Notes: generated from the letters alone by a model not told the origin. Shown: positions 38,867-47,581, counted from the stretch's first letter. The stretch: 64,000 nt of DNA from Acinetobacter lactucae (GCF_001605885.1 NZ_LRPE01000038.1:37102-101101), one strand, 5' to 3'. Made by a program: numbers and translations.

Positions 38867-39826
38867 ATGAGCCCTCTTAATTTATCTCGACGTAGATTAT
38901 TTTTAAAGATGAAAATTGCTCAATTTGCCAGTATTGGATTTATCTCTCTAGCACTATTTGGCTGTGATAAATTTAGCAAAACACCAACACCGACAACCTC
39001 AATGAAAGCCCGTGAACCTGTGATTGCACTTGCTTTAGGTGGCGGTGGAGCAAAAGGATTTTCACATATTGGTGTAATCAAGGTTTTAGAGTCTCACGGA
39101 ATTAAACCTAAAATTGTGACGGGTACCAGTGCCGGTAGCTTTGTTGGAAGTATCTACGCAAGTGGACAAACGCCTTATCAATTGCAAAGTCTAGCGCTAA
39201 AGTTACAAGAGTCAGATATCCGAGATTTAACACTTAATCGTCAGGGCATTATTCTTGGACAAAAGTTACAGGACTACGTTAACCGTAACGTAGGCAATAA
39301 ACCGATTGAGAAGTTCCCAATCCGTTTTGCGGCCGTGGCAACTCGCCTTGATAATGGTCAAAAAGCAGACTTTATTAAAGGTAATGCAGGCCAAGCAGTA
39401 CGTGCATCTTGCAGTATTCCAAATGTATTTGTACCAGCAACAATTGGCAAGCAGAAGTATGTAGATGGCGGATTGGTTAGCCCAATTCCTGTTAAAACAG
39501 CTCGTGACATGGGTGCAGACATTGTCATTGCAGTCGATATTTCTGCTCGTCCAGCAGGAAATCGCCCAGCCAATATGTGGGGACTACTGGATCAAACCAT
39601 TAATATTATGGGCCAACAAAGTATTAATGAAGAGCTCAAGCAAGCAAATGTAGTGATTCAACCTAAAGTTGGCCACTTAGGTACGCTTGATCTCAAATCA
39701 AGTAACCAAGCAATTTTAGAAGGCGAAAAAGCTGCTCAAGCGCAAATACGCCAAGTTGAAACCGCAATTGCAAACTTCAAAAAATCTCCAGCCGCATTTA
39801 AGCCTGCACCACGTCCTAAATTCTAA
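38867..39826 (+). CDS. Patatin-like phospholipase, probable lipoprotein
   Basis: A 319-residue patatin-fold acyl hydrolase. The active site is complete: glycine-rich oxyanion loop G58-G-G-G-A-K-G64, nucleophile G86-T-S88-A-G90 and D200-G-G. The N-terminus combines R9-R10-L-F-L-K, a twin-arginine-like motif, with a lipobox L30-F-G-C33. So it is predicted to be exported, possibly by Tat, and lipid-anchored. An in-frame TTG 18 nt upstream (38849) is the alternative start; neither has a clear ribosome site. A plsC-like gene precedes it. Confidence 0.87.
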   Translation: MSPLNLSRRRLFLKMKIAQFASIGFISLALFGCDKFSKTPTPTTSMKAREPVIALALGGGGAKGFSHIGVIKVLESHGIKPKIVTGTSAGSFVGSIYASGQTPYQLQSLALKLQESDIRDLTLNRQGIILGQKLQDYVNRNVGNKPIEKFPIRFAAVATRLDNGQKADFIKGNAGQAVRASCSIPNVFVPATIGKQKYVDGGLVSPIPVKTARDMGADIVIAVDISARPAGNRPANMWGLLDQTINIMGQQSINEELKQANVVIQPKVGHLGTLDLKSSNQAILEGEKAAQAQIRQVETAIANFKKSPAAFKPAPRPKF

Positions 39827-39872
39827 TTGAGTTGGTTTTTTTCTATCCACACTCTCCATCATCTGCTACAGT

Positions 39873-39901
39873 GGTAAAAGTGATATTGAGTCACTTTTAC
39901 C
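39873..39901. repeat. Inverted repeat upstream of nfeD
   Basis: GGTAAAAGTGA and its exact complement with a 7-nt spacer, lying 31 nt before nfeD. It has no T run, so it is either a weak terminator of the patatin gene or an operator. Confidence 0.5.
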
Positions 39902-39931
39902 CATCATAAAGATATATAAAAGAGCAGATCT

Positions 39932-40393
39932 ATGGAGTTTGTTATACAACCTTGGCACTGGTTTGTATTGGGTATCTTACTTATTCTTTCTGAACTGATT
40001 CTACCCGCCTTTGCCGCACTTTGGTTTGGTATTGCCGCCATTATGGTGTGCTTTCTCTACTGGTTATTTCCAGATATTAGCCTCACTACGCAAGTTGTAC
40101 TGTGGATAGTTCTGTCAGTGCTATGCACCATTCTTTGGTTCAAATTTATTAAACCATTATCAATTGATAAAACTAAAGCGGGATTACCTCGCGAAGCAAC
40201 CATTGGTCAAATTGGTATGGTGATTCAAACTGGTCTCGACCACGAACAAATTATTGTTCGCTTTCCAATGCCAATTTTAGGGGCCGATGAGTGGAACTGT
40301 CGAAGCACCACACCAGTTAAAGTCGGTGATCGTGTCAGAGTTATTGATATTTCGGGTAATGACTTAATTGTTCAATCCCACGGTACTTCATAA
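39932..40393 (+). CDS. NfeD-family membrane protein
   Basis: A 153-residue short NfeD. Two to three N-terminal helices (about 8-75) precede a small OB-fold domain (EATIGQIGMVIQTGLDHEQIIVRFPMPILGADEWNCRS...VKVGDRVRVIDISGNDLIV). It lacks the ClpP-like protease domain of long NfeD proteins. The next gene, 29 nt downstream, is its usual partner, an SPFH/stomatin protein; the pair is thought to act on membrane quality or microdomains. Confidence 0.88.
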   Translation: MEFVIQPWHWFVLGILLILSELILPAFAALWFGIAAIMVCFLYWLFPDISLTTQVVLWIVLSVLCTILWFKFIKPLSIDKTKAGLPREATIGQIGMVIQTGLDHEQIIVRFPMPILGADEWNCRSTTPVKVGDRVRVIDISGNDLIVQSHGTS

Positions 40394-40421
40394 ACATTAA
40401 AGATAAAGAGAGGGTATTTTC

Positions 40422-41276
40422 ATGCCAGTCGGTACTATTATTGTTTTAGCCTTTTTGGCTTTTGTGGCTGTCACCATTTTTAAAGGGGTTCGTATTGTTC
40501 CTCAGGGTTATAAGTGGATTGTTCAACGTTTAGGTAAATATCACTCTACCCTAAATCCGGGGCTTAATTTTGTGATTCCCTATGTTGATGAAGTGGCTTA
40601 TAAAGTTACCACCAAAGATATTGTGTTAGATATCCCGTCTCAAGAAGTGATTACGCGTGACAATGCCGTATTGCTCATGAATGCGGTAGCCTATATTAAT
40701 TTAACCACACCAGAAAAAGCAGTTTACGGTATTGAAAACTATACATGGGCGATTCAAAACCTTGTACAAACCTCATTACGTTCTATTGTCGGTGAAATGG
40801 ATTTAGATGATGCCTTGTCTTCACGAGACCATATTAAAGCTAAGTTAAAAGCAGCTATTTCTGATGATATTTCAGATTGGGGTATCACATTAAAAACTGT
40901 AGAAATTCAAGATATTCAGCCCTCTTCAACCATGCAAGCTGCCATGGAAGCTCAAGCTGCGGCAGAACGTCAACGCCGTGCGACAGTAACAAGAGCTGAT
41001 GGTGAAAAACAAGCTGCTATTTTAGAGGCTGACGGTCGCTTGGAAGCCTCTCGCCGTGATGCAGAAGCACAAGTTGTTTTGGCTGAAGCTTCACAAAAAG
41101 CGATTGAAATGGTCACAAGTGCAGTGGGTGATAAAGAAACACCTGTTGCTTATCTGTTAGGCGAGCAGTATGTCAAAGCAATGCAAGATATGGCGAAATC
41201 AAGCAATGCTAAAACCGTGGTTTTACCTGCCGATGTTTTAAATACAATTCGCGGCATTATGGGAAAACATAATTAA
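40422..41276 (+). CDS. qmcA: SPFH/Band 7 stomatin-like protein (QmcA type)
   Basis: A 284-residue membrane-anchored protein. One N-terminal helix (1-20) is followed by the Band 7 domain (IVPQGYKWIVQRLGKYHSTLNPGLNFVIPYVDEV) and a coiled-coil tail rich in Ala/Glu (AMEAQAAAERQRRATVTRADGEKQAAILEADGR). It closely follows the QmcA/slipin pattern. It forms an operon with NfeD. QmcA relatives build large oligomers with FtsH-type proteases. The operon ends in a strong hairpin. Confidence 0.9.
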   Translation: MPVGTIIVLAFLAFVAVTIFKGVRIVPQGYKWIVQRLGKYHSTLNPGLNFVIPYVDEVAYKVTTKDIVLDIPSQEVITRDNAVLLMNAVAYINLTTPEKAVYGIENYTWAIQNLVQTSLRSIVGEMDLDDALSSRDHIKAKLKAAISDDISDWGITLKTVEIQDIQPSSTMQAAMEAQAAAERQRRATVTRADGEKQAAILEADGRLEASRRDAEAQVVLAEASQKAIEMVTSAVGDKETPVAYLLGEQYVKAMQDMAKSSNAKTVVLPADVLNTIRGIMGKHN

Positions 41277-41306
41277 TTTAGTTACTTTAAATAAGTATTT
41301 AAAAGC

Positions 41307-41334
41307 AAAACGGTGGCTATCATGCCACCGTTTT
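41307..41334. terminator. Bidirectional terminator between qmcA and the yjbR-like gene
   Basis: An 11-bp stem (AAAACGGTGGC and complement) with a 6-nt loop and a T run, in a convergent gap. Confidence 0.92.
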
Positions 41335-41346
41335 TTATCTTTTATA

Positions 41347-41715
41347 TTATTGGTTTTTTAATTTTTTCTGATCTTTCAAAGGAAGTTTTTTTACAACTAA
41401 ATCATAAGAATCATGAATCAAATCTTGAAGTAAATCACTTGTTAAGTTCTTATGCGGTGTAATCGAAATCCAGTGCTTTTTATTCATATGATAGCCCGGA
41501 ATAATAAATGAATAGAGCTCCTGATATTCCTGACTTTTATACGGATCACATTTGACATTAATCATTTTGACGCCCGCGACTTCTGTAGTCAGCATGAATA
41601 TTTTTTCTAATATTTTAAAAACTTTATATTCAGGTCCAAATGGATGAGTCTGTTGGCTAAAAGGAAGATTTCGTGCAATTTCAATTGCATTTTGATGGAG
41701 TTGCGCACCATTCAT
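41347..41715 (-). CDS. MmcQ/YjbR-family protein
   Basis: A 122-residue single-domain protein of the MmcQ/YjbR fold (cyanobacterial CyaY-like). Diagnostic parts are the N-terminal LPFSQQTHPFGPEYKVFKILEKIF and the centre VKCDPYKSQEYQE...IIPGYHMNKKHWISI, with the final HDSYDLVVKKLP. The family is called DNA-binding on slight evidence. AGGAG stands before the ATG. It lies between qmcA and ispA, with no clear functional link to either. Confidence 0.87.
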   Translation of the reverse strand: MNGAQLHQNAIEIARNLPFSQQTHPFGPEYKVFKILEKIFMLTTEVAGVKMINVKCDPYKSQEYQELYSFIIPGYHMNKKHWISITPHKNLTSDLLQDLIHDSYDLVVKKLPLKDQKKLKNQ

Positions 41716-41772
41716 TCTTTTCTCCTTTATTCATTGAATATGAATAGAAGTATGAATATTGATTTAATCTTA

Positions 41773-42684
41773 TTAATTGGTACGAGCTAAAAGAAATTGT
41801 GAGATATCTATTAATTCTTTTGCATCGTCACCAAAATGAGCTAAGGCTTCAAAAGCTTGATCATGCAATTCTTTAGCATAGGCCTTTGCTTGTTCGAGCC
41901 CCATTAAGGCTGGGTAAGTCGACTTTTGTACTTGCTCATCCTTACCCGCAGTTTTACCCAAGGTTTCAGTACTCGAAGTAATATCAAGAATATCGTCTAA
42001 CACCTGAAAAGCCAGTCCAATGGTCTGTCCATATTGACGCAACTTTGGAATTGCTTGATCAGTTCCAGAGAAAATTGTCACTGCACCCATCATAATGGCT
42101 GCTTGAATGAGCGCACCAGTTTTATTGCGATGGATATTTTCAAGTTCGTCTTGAGTAATTTGCTTGCCTTCAGCTTGCAAATCTAAAACCTGTCCAGAGA
42201 CCATTTTGGAGCTGGCAGTTGCTAAAATCTGCATTTGTTTTAATACAATCGCGGCATCGGTACCCTGCCCTTGTTCATCAAACAAACGGCTACCTAAAAT
42301 CTCAAAAGCCATTGATTGTAAAATATCGCCTGCAAGCAAAGCAGTATCTTCACCAAACGCAACATGACAAGTCGGTTGACCACGACGCAGTAAATCATTA
42401 TCCATACAAGGCAAATCATCATGCGCTAGTGAGTAACAATGAATAAGTTCAACCGCAACCGCAGCACGACGAGCCGCAGCAAAATTTGGATTTGGCTGTA
42501 AAGAGGCAGTGGCATAACATAAAGCCGGACGCACACGTTTTCCACCAAGCATGACTGCATGGTGTACTGCACTTTTTAAAGGCTCTGGAATTGAGAATGC
42601 GGACAATGTCGTCAATAAATCTTGTTGAATACGTTGTTGAGCTTGTTTTAAAACATCCGCATTAACTTGAGAGAGTGATGACAC
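41773..42684 (-). CDS. ispA: Farnesyl diphosphate synthase
   Basis: A 303-residue short-chain trans-prenyltransferase that makes farnesyl-PP from dimethylallyl/geranyl-PP and isopentenyl-PP. The first aspartate motif is D89-D-L-P-C-M-D95, with the two-residue insertion characteristic of bacterial FPP synthases, followed by RRGQPTCH. The second is DDILD near 225. FPP feeds IspB (ubiquinone) and undecaprenyl-PP, which UppP at 49.7 kb recycles. GAGGCGA lies upstream of the ATG. Confidence 0.94.
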   Translation of the reverse strand: MSSLSQVNADVLKQAQQRIQQDLLTTLSAFSIPEPLKSAVHHAVMLGGKRVRPALCYATASLQPNPNFAAARRAAVAVELIHCYSLAHDDLPCMDNDLLRRGQPTCHVAFGEDTALLAGDILQSMAFEILGSRLFDEQGQGTDAAIVLKQMQILATASSKMVSGQVLDLQAEGKQITQDELENIHRNKTGALIQAAIMMGAVTIFSGTDQAIPKLRQYGQTIGLAFQVLDDILDITSSTETLGKTAGKDEQVQKSTYPALMGLEQAKAYAKELHDQAFEALAHFGDDAKELIDISQFLLARTN

Positions 42685-42800
42685 AGTCGCCTCGATAAAA
42701 TCAGTAGAGAAATTTTATTGAATGTTATGAAGCATTCATGCGCTACATCATACACGATTCACTGTGAAAAGTGCGTGATGAGTTTTCGAAGGCCTATGTA

Positions 42801-42831
42801 AAAAAGCCTCTACAAAATGGAGAGGCTTTTT
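42801..42831 (-). terminator. Terminator of prpF
   Basis: An 11-bp stem (AAAAAGCCTCT and complement), 9-nt loop and U run on the minus-strand transcript, 15 nt beyond the prpF stop. Confidence 0.88.
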
Positions 42832-42845
42832 CATTCTTAACTGTT

Positions 42846-44033
42846 TTAGAAACTGTCACCCGGAACGCGTACCCAACCTTCCATTAACACACGTGCACTA
42901 CGGCTCATAATTGCCTTTTTAACGACCCATTGATCATTAACAAGTTCAGCTTGAGCGCCAACACGTAATGTTCCAGATGGATGACCGAAACGTACCGCTT
43001 CACGTTCGCCACCGCCCGCAGCTAAATTTACTAAAGTCCCCGGAATAGCGGCTGCCGTGCCAATCGCTACTGCCGCTGTTCCCATCATAGCATGGTGTAA
43101 TTTACCCATCGACAAAGCACGAACCAATAAGTCGACATCATTCTTTACAACGTTTTTACCACTTGATGCCGTATAGTTCTTCGGTTTAGAAACAAATGCA
43201 ATTTTTGGTGTGTGCTGACGCGCAGCTGCTTCTGAAATATCTTTAATTAAGCCCATCTGAACTGCGCCATAGGCACGAATTTTTTCAAAACGTGCCAATG
43301 CAGTTGCGTCACTATTAATATGATCTTGTAACTCAGTACCTTCGTATCCTAAATCTTCTGCATTTAAGAAAATGGTTGGAATACCAGCATTAATAAATGT
43401 GGCTTGAAAACTACCAATCTCTGGAACATCTAATTGGTCAACAACATTCCCTGTCGGGAACATATCACCGCCTTCTTCACCATCATCGGCCGGATCTAAA
43501 AACTCAATTTGAACTTCAGCGGCAGGGAAAGTCACTCCATCGAGTTCGAAATCACCAGTTTCTTGAACTTGACCATTGGTGATAGGCACATGCGCGATAA
43601 TGGTTTTTTGAATATTTTTTTGCCAGATTCGAACCGTGCATAGACCATTTTCTGGAATACGATCTGCATCTACCAAGCCATTTGAAATCGCAAAAGAACC
43701 AACAGCCGCAGTCAAATTACCGCAGTTACCGCTCCAATCTACGAAAGCTTGATCTATTGAAACCTGACCAAATAAATAATCAACATCATGCTCTGGCTGA
43801 GTACTTTTAGCGAGAATAACAGTTTTGCTGGTACTCGAAGTGGCTCCCCCCATCCCATCAATTTGTTTTCCATAGGGGTCTGGGCTACCAATGACACGTA
43901 GTAAGAGCTGATCTCTTGCTTGTCCTGCAACTTGGGCTTTTTCTGGCAAATCATCAAGCTTTAAAAAGACACCTTTACTGGTTCCACCACGCATATAAGT
44001 TGCTGGAATTTTAATTTGCGGTACTGAGCTCAT
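42846..44033 (-). CDS. prpF: PrpF-family 2-methylaconitate cis-trans isomerase
   Basis: A 395-residue enzyme of the PrpF/diaminopimelate-epimerase fold. It starts with the family signature PATYMRGGTSKGVFLKLDDLP and continues with GSPDPYGKQIDGMGGATSSTSKTVI; the catalytic Cys lies in D-W-S-G-N-C-G-N-L-T. Full length. PrpF isomerises 2-methylaconitate for the AcnD branch of the methylcitrate cycle. None of prpB, prpC or acnD is in this window, so it is an orphan copy here and could act on another aconitate-like substrate. AAGGA lies about 11 nt before the ATG. Confidence 0.87.
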   Translation of the reverse strand: MSSVPQIKIPATYMRGGTSKGVFLKLDDLPEKAQVAGQARDQLLLRVIGSPDPYGKQIDGMGGATSSTSKTVILAKSTQPEHDVDYLFGQVSIDQAFVDWSGNCGNLTAAVGSFAISNGLVDADRIPENGLCTVRIWQKNIQKTIIAHVPITNGQVQETGDFELDGVTFPAAEVQIEFLDPADDGEEGGDMFPTGNVVDQLDVPEIGSFQATFINAGIPTIFLNAEDLGYEGTELQDHINSDATALARFEKIRAYGAVQMGLIKDISEAAARQHTPKIAFVSKPKNYTASSGKNVVKNDVDLLVRALSMGKLHHAMMGTAAVAIGTAAAIPGTLVNLAAGGGEREAVRFGHPSGTLRVGAQAELVNDQWVVKKAIMSRSARVLMEGWVRVPGDSF

Positions 44034-44412
44034 ATCAACTGTTATCCTTACTATTATGTTCTTCTATATCAAAACAAGCATTCTTGTTTACCCTTCTCTG
44101 CATCTTAAATTGTTTTAAGGCCAAGAGATAGCGATCTGCTTTATACATCAATCGTATTGACGCGAGCATATTTTGAGAATTTAGCAATATGCTGGCAATG
44201 ACTTAATCTAAGCAAAATCTAAGAAAAAAAGTCTATATGAAATTATATTTTTTTAGAGTACTTTTCACCCGATATAGGAATATTAAAAGTAACATAATGA
44301 TTTTAAATAACTTTTACAATTACTTTTCAGTCACTCCTTATTAATTTGTAGTCTAGGCTAAAATAACTCCATCTATTAGAATAATTTACTTATTCATTGT
44401 GAGTGAAGACCT
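44034..44412. promoter_or_regulatory. Divergent region between prpF and the amino acid permease
   Basis: 379 nt with no credible ORF. It holds the divergent promoters of both genes. A dyad AGCATATT (44165-44172) and AATATGCT (44186-44193), spaced by 13 nt, is a possible regulator site. I cannot place -35/-10 boxes firmly. Confidence 0.4.
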
Positions 44413-45792
44413 TTGACCAACGAATCTTCTACACTGCAACGAGGACTAAAAAATCGACACATCCAATTAATTGCTATGGGTGGAGCAATTGGTACCGGAT
44501 TATTTTTAGGCTCGGCGCAAGTGATTCAATCTGCGGGACCATCCATTATTTTAGGATATGCCATTGGCGGCTTAATCGCGTTTTTGATTATGCGTCACTT
44601 GGGAGAAATGATTGTTGAAGAACCTGTTGCAGGATCGTTCAGCCATTTTGCGTATAAATATTGGGGGAAATTTCCCGGATTTTTAACCGGATGGAACTAT
44701 TGGATACTCTATGTTCTGGTGGCGATGAGTGAGCTCACCGCGGTAGCCAAATATATTAATTATTGGTGGCCTCATATTCCAGCATGGACGTCTGTCTTAT
44801 TTTTCTTTGTCGTGATTACGGCAATTAACTTAACCAACGTCAAATTTTATGGTGAGTCCGAATTCTGGCTCGCTATTATTAAAGTTGCTGCGGTTATCTC
44901 TATGATCATATTTGGACTTTATTTGCTATTTACAGCAGACGTAGGTTCAAACATTTCATTTAGTAACCTTTGGTCTCATGGTGGATTTTTTCCAAATGGC
45001 TTTAGCGGCCTCTTCTATATGTTGGCTTTCTTGATGTTCGCTTTTGGTGGTATTGAACTGATTGGTATGGCCGCAGCGGAAGCAAAAGATCCGAAAAAAA
45101 CCATTCCAAAAGCAATTAACCAAGTCGTTTTCCGTATCTTGATTTTCTATATCGGTTCATTGGCAATCTTACTTTCATTAGTGCCATGGAACCAATTAGA
45201 TCTTGGCGGTCTCGACAAAAGTCCATTTGTTATGATTTTTAGCCAAATGGGAATTGGTTGGGCTGCACACTTACTGAACTTTATTATTTTAACTGCTGCC
45301 CTCTCTGTTTATAACAGTGGGATGTTTGCAAATAGCCGTATGCTCTACAGTCTCGCTCAACAAGGCAATGCACCAAAAGTTTTTGCAAAAACCAATAAAC
45401 AGGGGGTTCCTATTCCCGCTGTTCTGCTTTCTGCTTTATTAATCTTTGGTTGCGTTCTTTTAAATTACTTTGTACCTGAAGATGCTCTTGGACATCTTAT
45501 GTACGTTGTAGTTGGTGCACTTGTTCTAAACTGGGCAATGATATCAATTACACATTTGAAGTATAGACGCTTTGTTAAGCACGCGAATGTTAAGACATCT
45601 TTTCCAGCGTTATGGTCGCCATTTAGTAATTATTTAGTTTTAGCGTTTATTGCTGTGGTTCTCTATATTATGTGGACTCAAGGTTTCAAAGAGTCAGTAA
45701 TGATGATCCCTATTTGGATTACAGCAATGCTCGTACTTTTTGACTATTTAAATCCTAAAAAACTCGATTCGGTTGAGAATCCTGAACAATAA
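44413..45792 (+). CDS. Amino acid permease (APC family, AroP/PheP/ProY type)
   Basis: A 459-residue, 12-helix transporter. It begins LQRGLKNRHIQLIAMGGAIGTGLFLGSAQVIQSAGPSIILGYAIGG, the hallmark of the AroP/PheP/ProY/CycA amino acid permeases, and carries the EEPVAGSFSHFAYKYWG motif. The start is TTG at 44413: an in-frame TGA lies three codons upstream and the next ATG would remove the first helix. GAGTGAAG upstream is a weak ribosome site. The specific amino acid cannot be read from the sequence. Confidence 0.87.
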   Translation: MTNESSTLQRGLKNRHIQLIAMGGAIGTGLFLGSAQVIQSAGPSIILGYAIGGLIAFLIMRHLGEMIVEEPVAGSFSHFAYKYWGKFPGFLTGWNYWILYVLVAMSELTAVAKYINYWWPHIPAWTSVLFFFVVITAINLTNVKFYGESEFWLAIIKVAAVISMIIFGLYLLFTADVGSNISFSNLWSHGGFFPNGFSGLFYMLAFLMFAFGGIELIGMAAAEAKDPKKTIPKAINQVVFRILIFYIGSLAILLSLVPWNQLDLGGLDKSPFVMIFSQMGIGWAAHLLNFIILTAALSVYNSGMFANSRMLYSLAQQGNAPKVFAKTNKQGVPIPAVLLSALLIFGCVLLNYFVPEDALGHLMYVVVGALVLNWAMISITHLKYRRFVKHANVKTSFPALWSPFSNYLVLAFIAVVLYIMWTQGFKESVMMIPIWITAMLVLFDYLNPKKLDSVENPEQ

Positions 45793-45800
45793 ATAAATCT

Positions 45801-45854
45801 AAAAAGCCATTGTTTAGACAATGGCTTTTTTATTTATGATCAGAAAATTATGCA
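45801..45854 (+). repeat. 54-bp direct repeat, copy 1 (contains the permease terminator)
   Basis: AAAAAGCCATTG, a 6-nt loop and its complement form the terminator of the permease gene; the similarity then runs on through TTTAT-ATCA-AAAATTATGC. It matches 46361-46414 at 45 of 54 positions by my count. It covers the stop codon of the TIGR03643 gene. Confidence 0.8.
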
Positions 45855-46102
45855 TATTTATACTGACGCGAACAGTAAGCTCGTTCAACCTCTGGTGAAC
45901 GTAATTGCTGATGCTTAGTTTTACGCCCTGCCATACGTTTACGCCAAAGTTTAAAACTATTGGTTGTGAGGTTGTATCTCATTAAACGAATAACTTCACT
46001 TTCACGTAAGCCATACTCTCGCTCAATTGCTTCAAATGGGGTTCGATCTTCCCATGCCATTTCAATAATTCTAGATAAGTCCTGTTCATCAATTTTTTTC
46101 AT
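45848..46102 (-). CDS. TIGR03643/DUF2805-family small protein
   Basis: An 84-residue protein starting at MKKIDEQDLSRIIEMAWEDRTPFEAIE (46102), with AAGGG 7 nt upstream; the open frame to 46132 lacks this. The helix-turn-helix-like centre REYGLRESEVIRLMRYNL and the basic tail LWRKRMAGRKTKH are the family signature. The function is unknown; homologues often sit near photolyase/cryptochrome genes, which are absent here. It stands between two copies of a 54-bp direct repeat, next to decayed coding sequence and a tRNA gene. Confidence 0.82.
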   Translation of the reverse strand: MKKIDEQDLSRIIEMAWEDRTPFEAIEREYGLRESEVIRLMRYNLTTNSFKLWRKRMAGRKTKHQQLRSPEVERAYCSRQYKYA

Positions 46103-46172
46103 GTTATGCCCTTTTGAATTATAGATAGTCAAATCTGATTTTTAACAAATAACCTTTCGGGAATAGTTTCAT

Positions 46173-46360
46173 TTACTCAATTGCTTGTCTTAAACTCTCT
46201 CGTGTTTTGCCTGAAATCATAGAAAGATCAACATGAATTTTTTGTGATTTTTTAGCTTTATAAACTGTTTTTCAAAAGAAATAAGCGGCTAGAAACGGTT
46301 GAGTGGTACAGGTTTATTTTTATTAGTCACTGTGGCAAAAGTTTTAATACCTAAAACATG
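46173..46360 (-). pseudogene. Decayed coding sequence upstream of the TIGR03643 gene
   Basis: On the minus strand, a frame ending at 46173 reads ...KIHVDLS then MISGKTRESLRQAIE-stop, with convincingly protein-like composition but no start. Further upstream another frame (46289-46360) reads HVLGIKTFATV before a TAG at 46289. That stretch matches the nucleotide-binding region of the intact quinone oxidoreductase gene 1.7 kb away (LGIKTFATV, 9 of 9). One frameshift near 46268 and the TAG would have to be repaired to join them. Either two gene relics or one decayed gene; the identity is uncertain. Confidence 0.4.
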
Positions 46361-46414
46361 AAAAAGCCATTGCCTTGGCAATAGCTTTTTTGTTTATAAT
46401 CATAAAATTATGCG
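46361..46414 (+). repeat. 54-bp direct repeat, copy 2 (upstream of tRNA-Arg)
   Basis: A near copy of 45801-45854, exactly 560 bp away, keeping the hairpin arms, the T run and the ATAATCATAAAATTATGC tail that runs into the tRNA 5' end. Confidence 0.78.
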
Positions 46415-46484
46415 CCCTTAGCTTAACTGGATAGAGCAGTTGCCTCCTAAGCGACCGACGTGGGTTCGAGTCCCGCAGGGCGCA
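46412..46484 (+). tRNA. tRNA-Arg (anticodon CCT)
   Basis: A 73-nt cloverleaf. The acceptor arms GCGCCCT/AGGGCGC pair fully, the anticodon stem GTTGC/GCGAC holds the loop CT-CCT-AA (anticodon CCT, reading AGG), and the T arm GTGGG/CCCGC holds the loop TTCGAGT. The 3' CCA is not encoded in full (A then CA), so it must be added after transcription. Confidence 0.95.
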
Positions 46485-46497
46485 CATACTTCTAAAC

Positions 46498-47373
46498 TTA
46501 ATCCTTCACTTCAGCCAACAATGTTTCAGCTGCAAGTTTGCCTAAATTATTAGAAGCAAGCGGACTATCACCAGTTAGCAATTTACGGTCTCTATGACAT
46601 TGACCTGTAATGCCCTTATTTAAAATTTCGACACCGAGCTTTTCAAGGTTTTCCCCTACTAGCCAAGGTAAAGCCCCCGGCATATAACCGATATCAATAT
46701 TTGCTCCTTTATCTAATGAATCAGGGAATACACAAATTTGATAGCCTTTAAAAATATAGTTTTCTGGCTGTTCATCTACTGCGGCAGCAAGTAATGAAGC
46801 TGGACCATGACATAAAGTAATAATAAATTTATCTTGTTCAACCGCCCATTTCAGGACTTTTTTCACCTCAAGGCTATGTGGAATTTTAGCTAATACGCCA
46901 TGCCCACCCGGAATAAATACAGCCGCATATGGAGAGTTTTCCCCCACTGCGTTTTCTAAAATATTAGTTAGTTTTAATGGATTTTTTAATTTATCTGCAT
47001 ATTTCTGGAAAGTATCTAACACCACTTGTTCTTGCTTTGGCATCGCCCACATTTCAAGTTTAGCAGGGTTCCCTGAAAGTGTCGCAACATCAATTTCAAA
47101 GCCTGCATTATCTAAATGAAACATCGGTAAAAGCATTTCTACAGGATGGTTGCCTGTTGAAAAGAACTTACCATTTTGCATCTGGATGTAACGCTCATCA
47201 GTTGCAATCATTAAAACTTTTTTATTACCTGTATACGGCGTTGAATAAGTCGTGCCATCGTAATCGGTTTTAGGAGCAGTATATTGACTCAGTGAATAAG
47301 GTGATGGGAAAAAGGCATTATCTTCAGCCAAATCTGGAGTAGGATTTTTATCATCAATATTTGCGGTATTCAT
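46498..47373 (-). CDS. hchA: Protein/nucleotide deglycase HchA (Hsp31, DJ-1/PfpI superfamily)
   Basis: A 291-residue glutamine-amidotransferase-fold protein. The nucleophile elbow is I-I-T-L-C188-H-G-P, with the neighbouring [10 protein letters not shown] turn. The N-terminal extension ([24 protein letters not shown]) and the small lid region distinguish Hsp31/HchA from shorter DJ-1 proteins. HchA has chaperone, glyoxalase III and deglycase activities. AAGGA precedes the ATG. It converges on the tRNA gene; no terminator is visible between them. Confidence 0.92.
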   Translation of the reverse strand: MNTANIDDKNPTPDLAEDNAFFPSPYSLSQYTAPKTDYDGTTYSTPYTGNKKVLMIATDERYIQMQNGKFFSTGNHPVEMLLPMFHLDNAGFEIDVATLSGNPAKLEMWAMPKQEQVVLDTFQKYADKLKNPLKLTNILENAVGENSPYAAVFIPGGHGVLAKIPHSLEVKKVLKWAVEQDKFIITLCHGPASLLAAAVDEQPENYIFKGYQICVFPDSLDKGANIDIGYMPGALPWLVGENLEKLGVEILNKGITGQCHRDRKLLTGDSPLASNNLGKLAAETLLAEVKD

Positions 47374-47581
47374 TGTTACTATCCTTTTTCATCAGTATGG
47401 AAAGAAATAATAAGGTAAGAACCAATTGTTATTTCTTACTCAATTTATAGGTGAAGTTATAGAACTGGTGCAATCTACCAATAGAATTTGGCAATTTTTA
47501 TAGAGAAATAGGCAGAATCTAGAATTATAAAATTCAGTTTAGGCAAACCCGTCGTTCGCCCAAACTTTAATGATTACAGCA

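Noticed and set aside
39873..39901. The dyad before nfeD as a strong terminator.
   Set aside because: There is no T run after it, so it is listed only as an inverted repeat.
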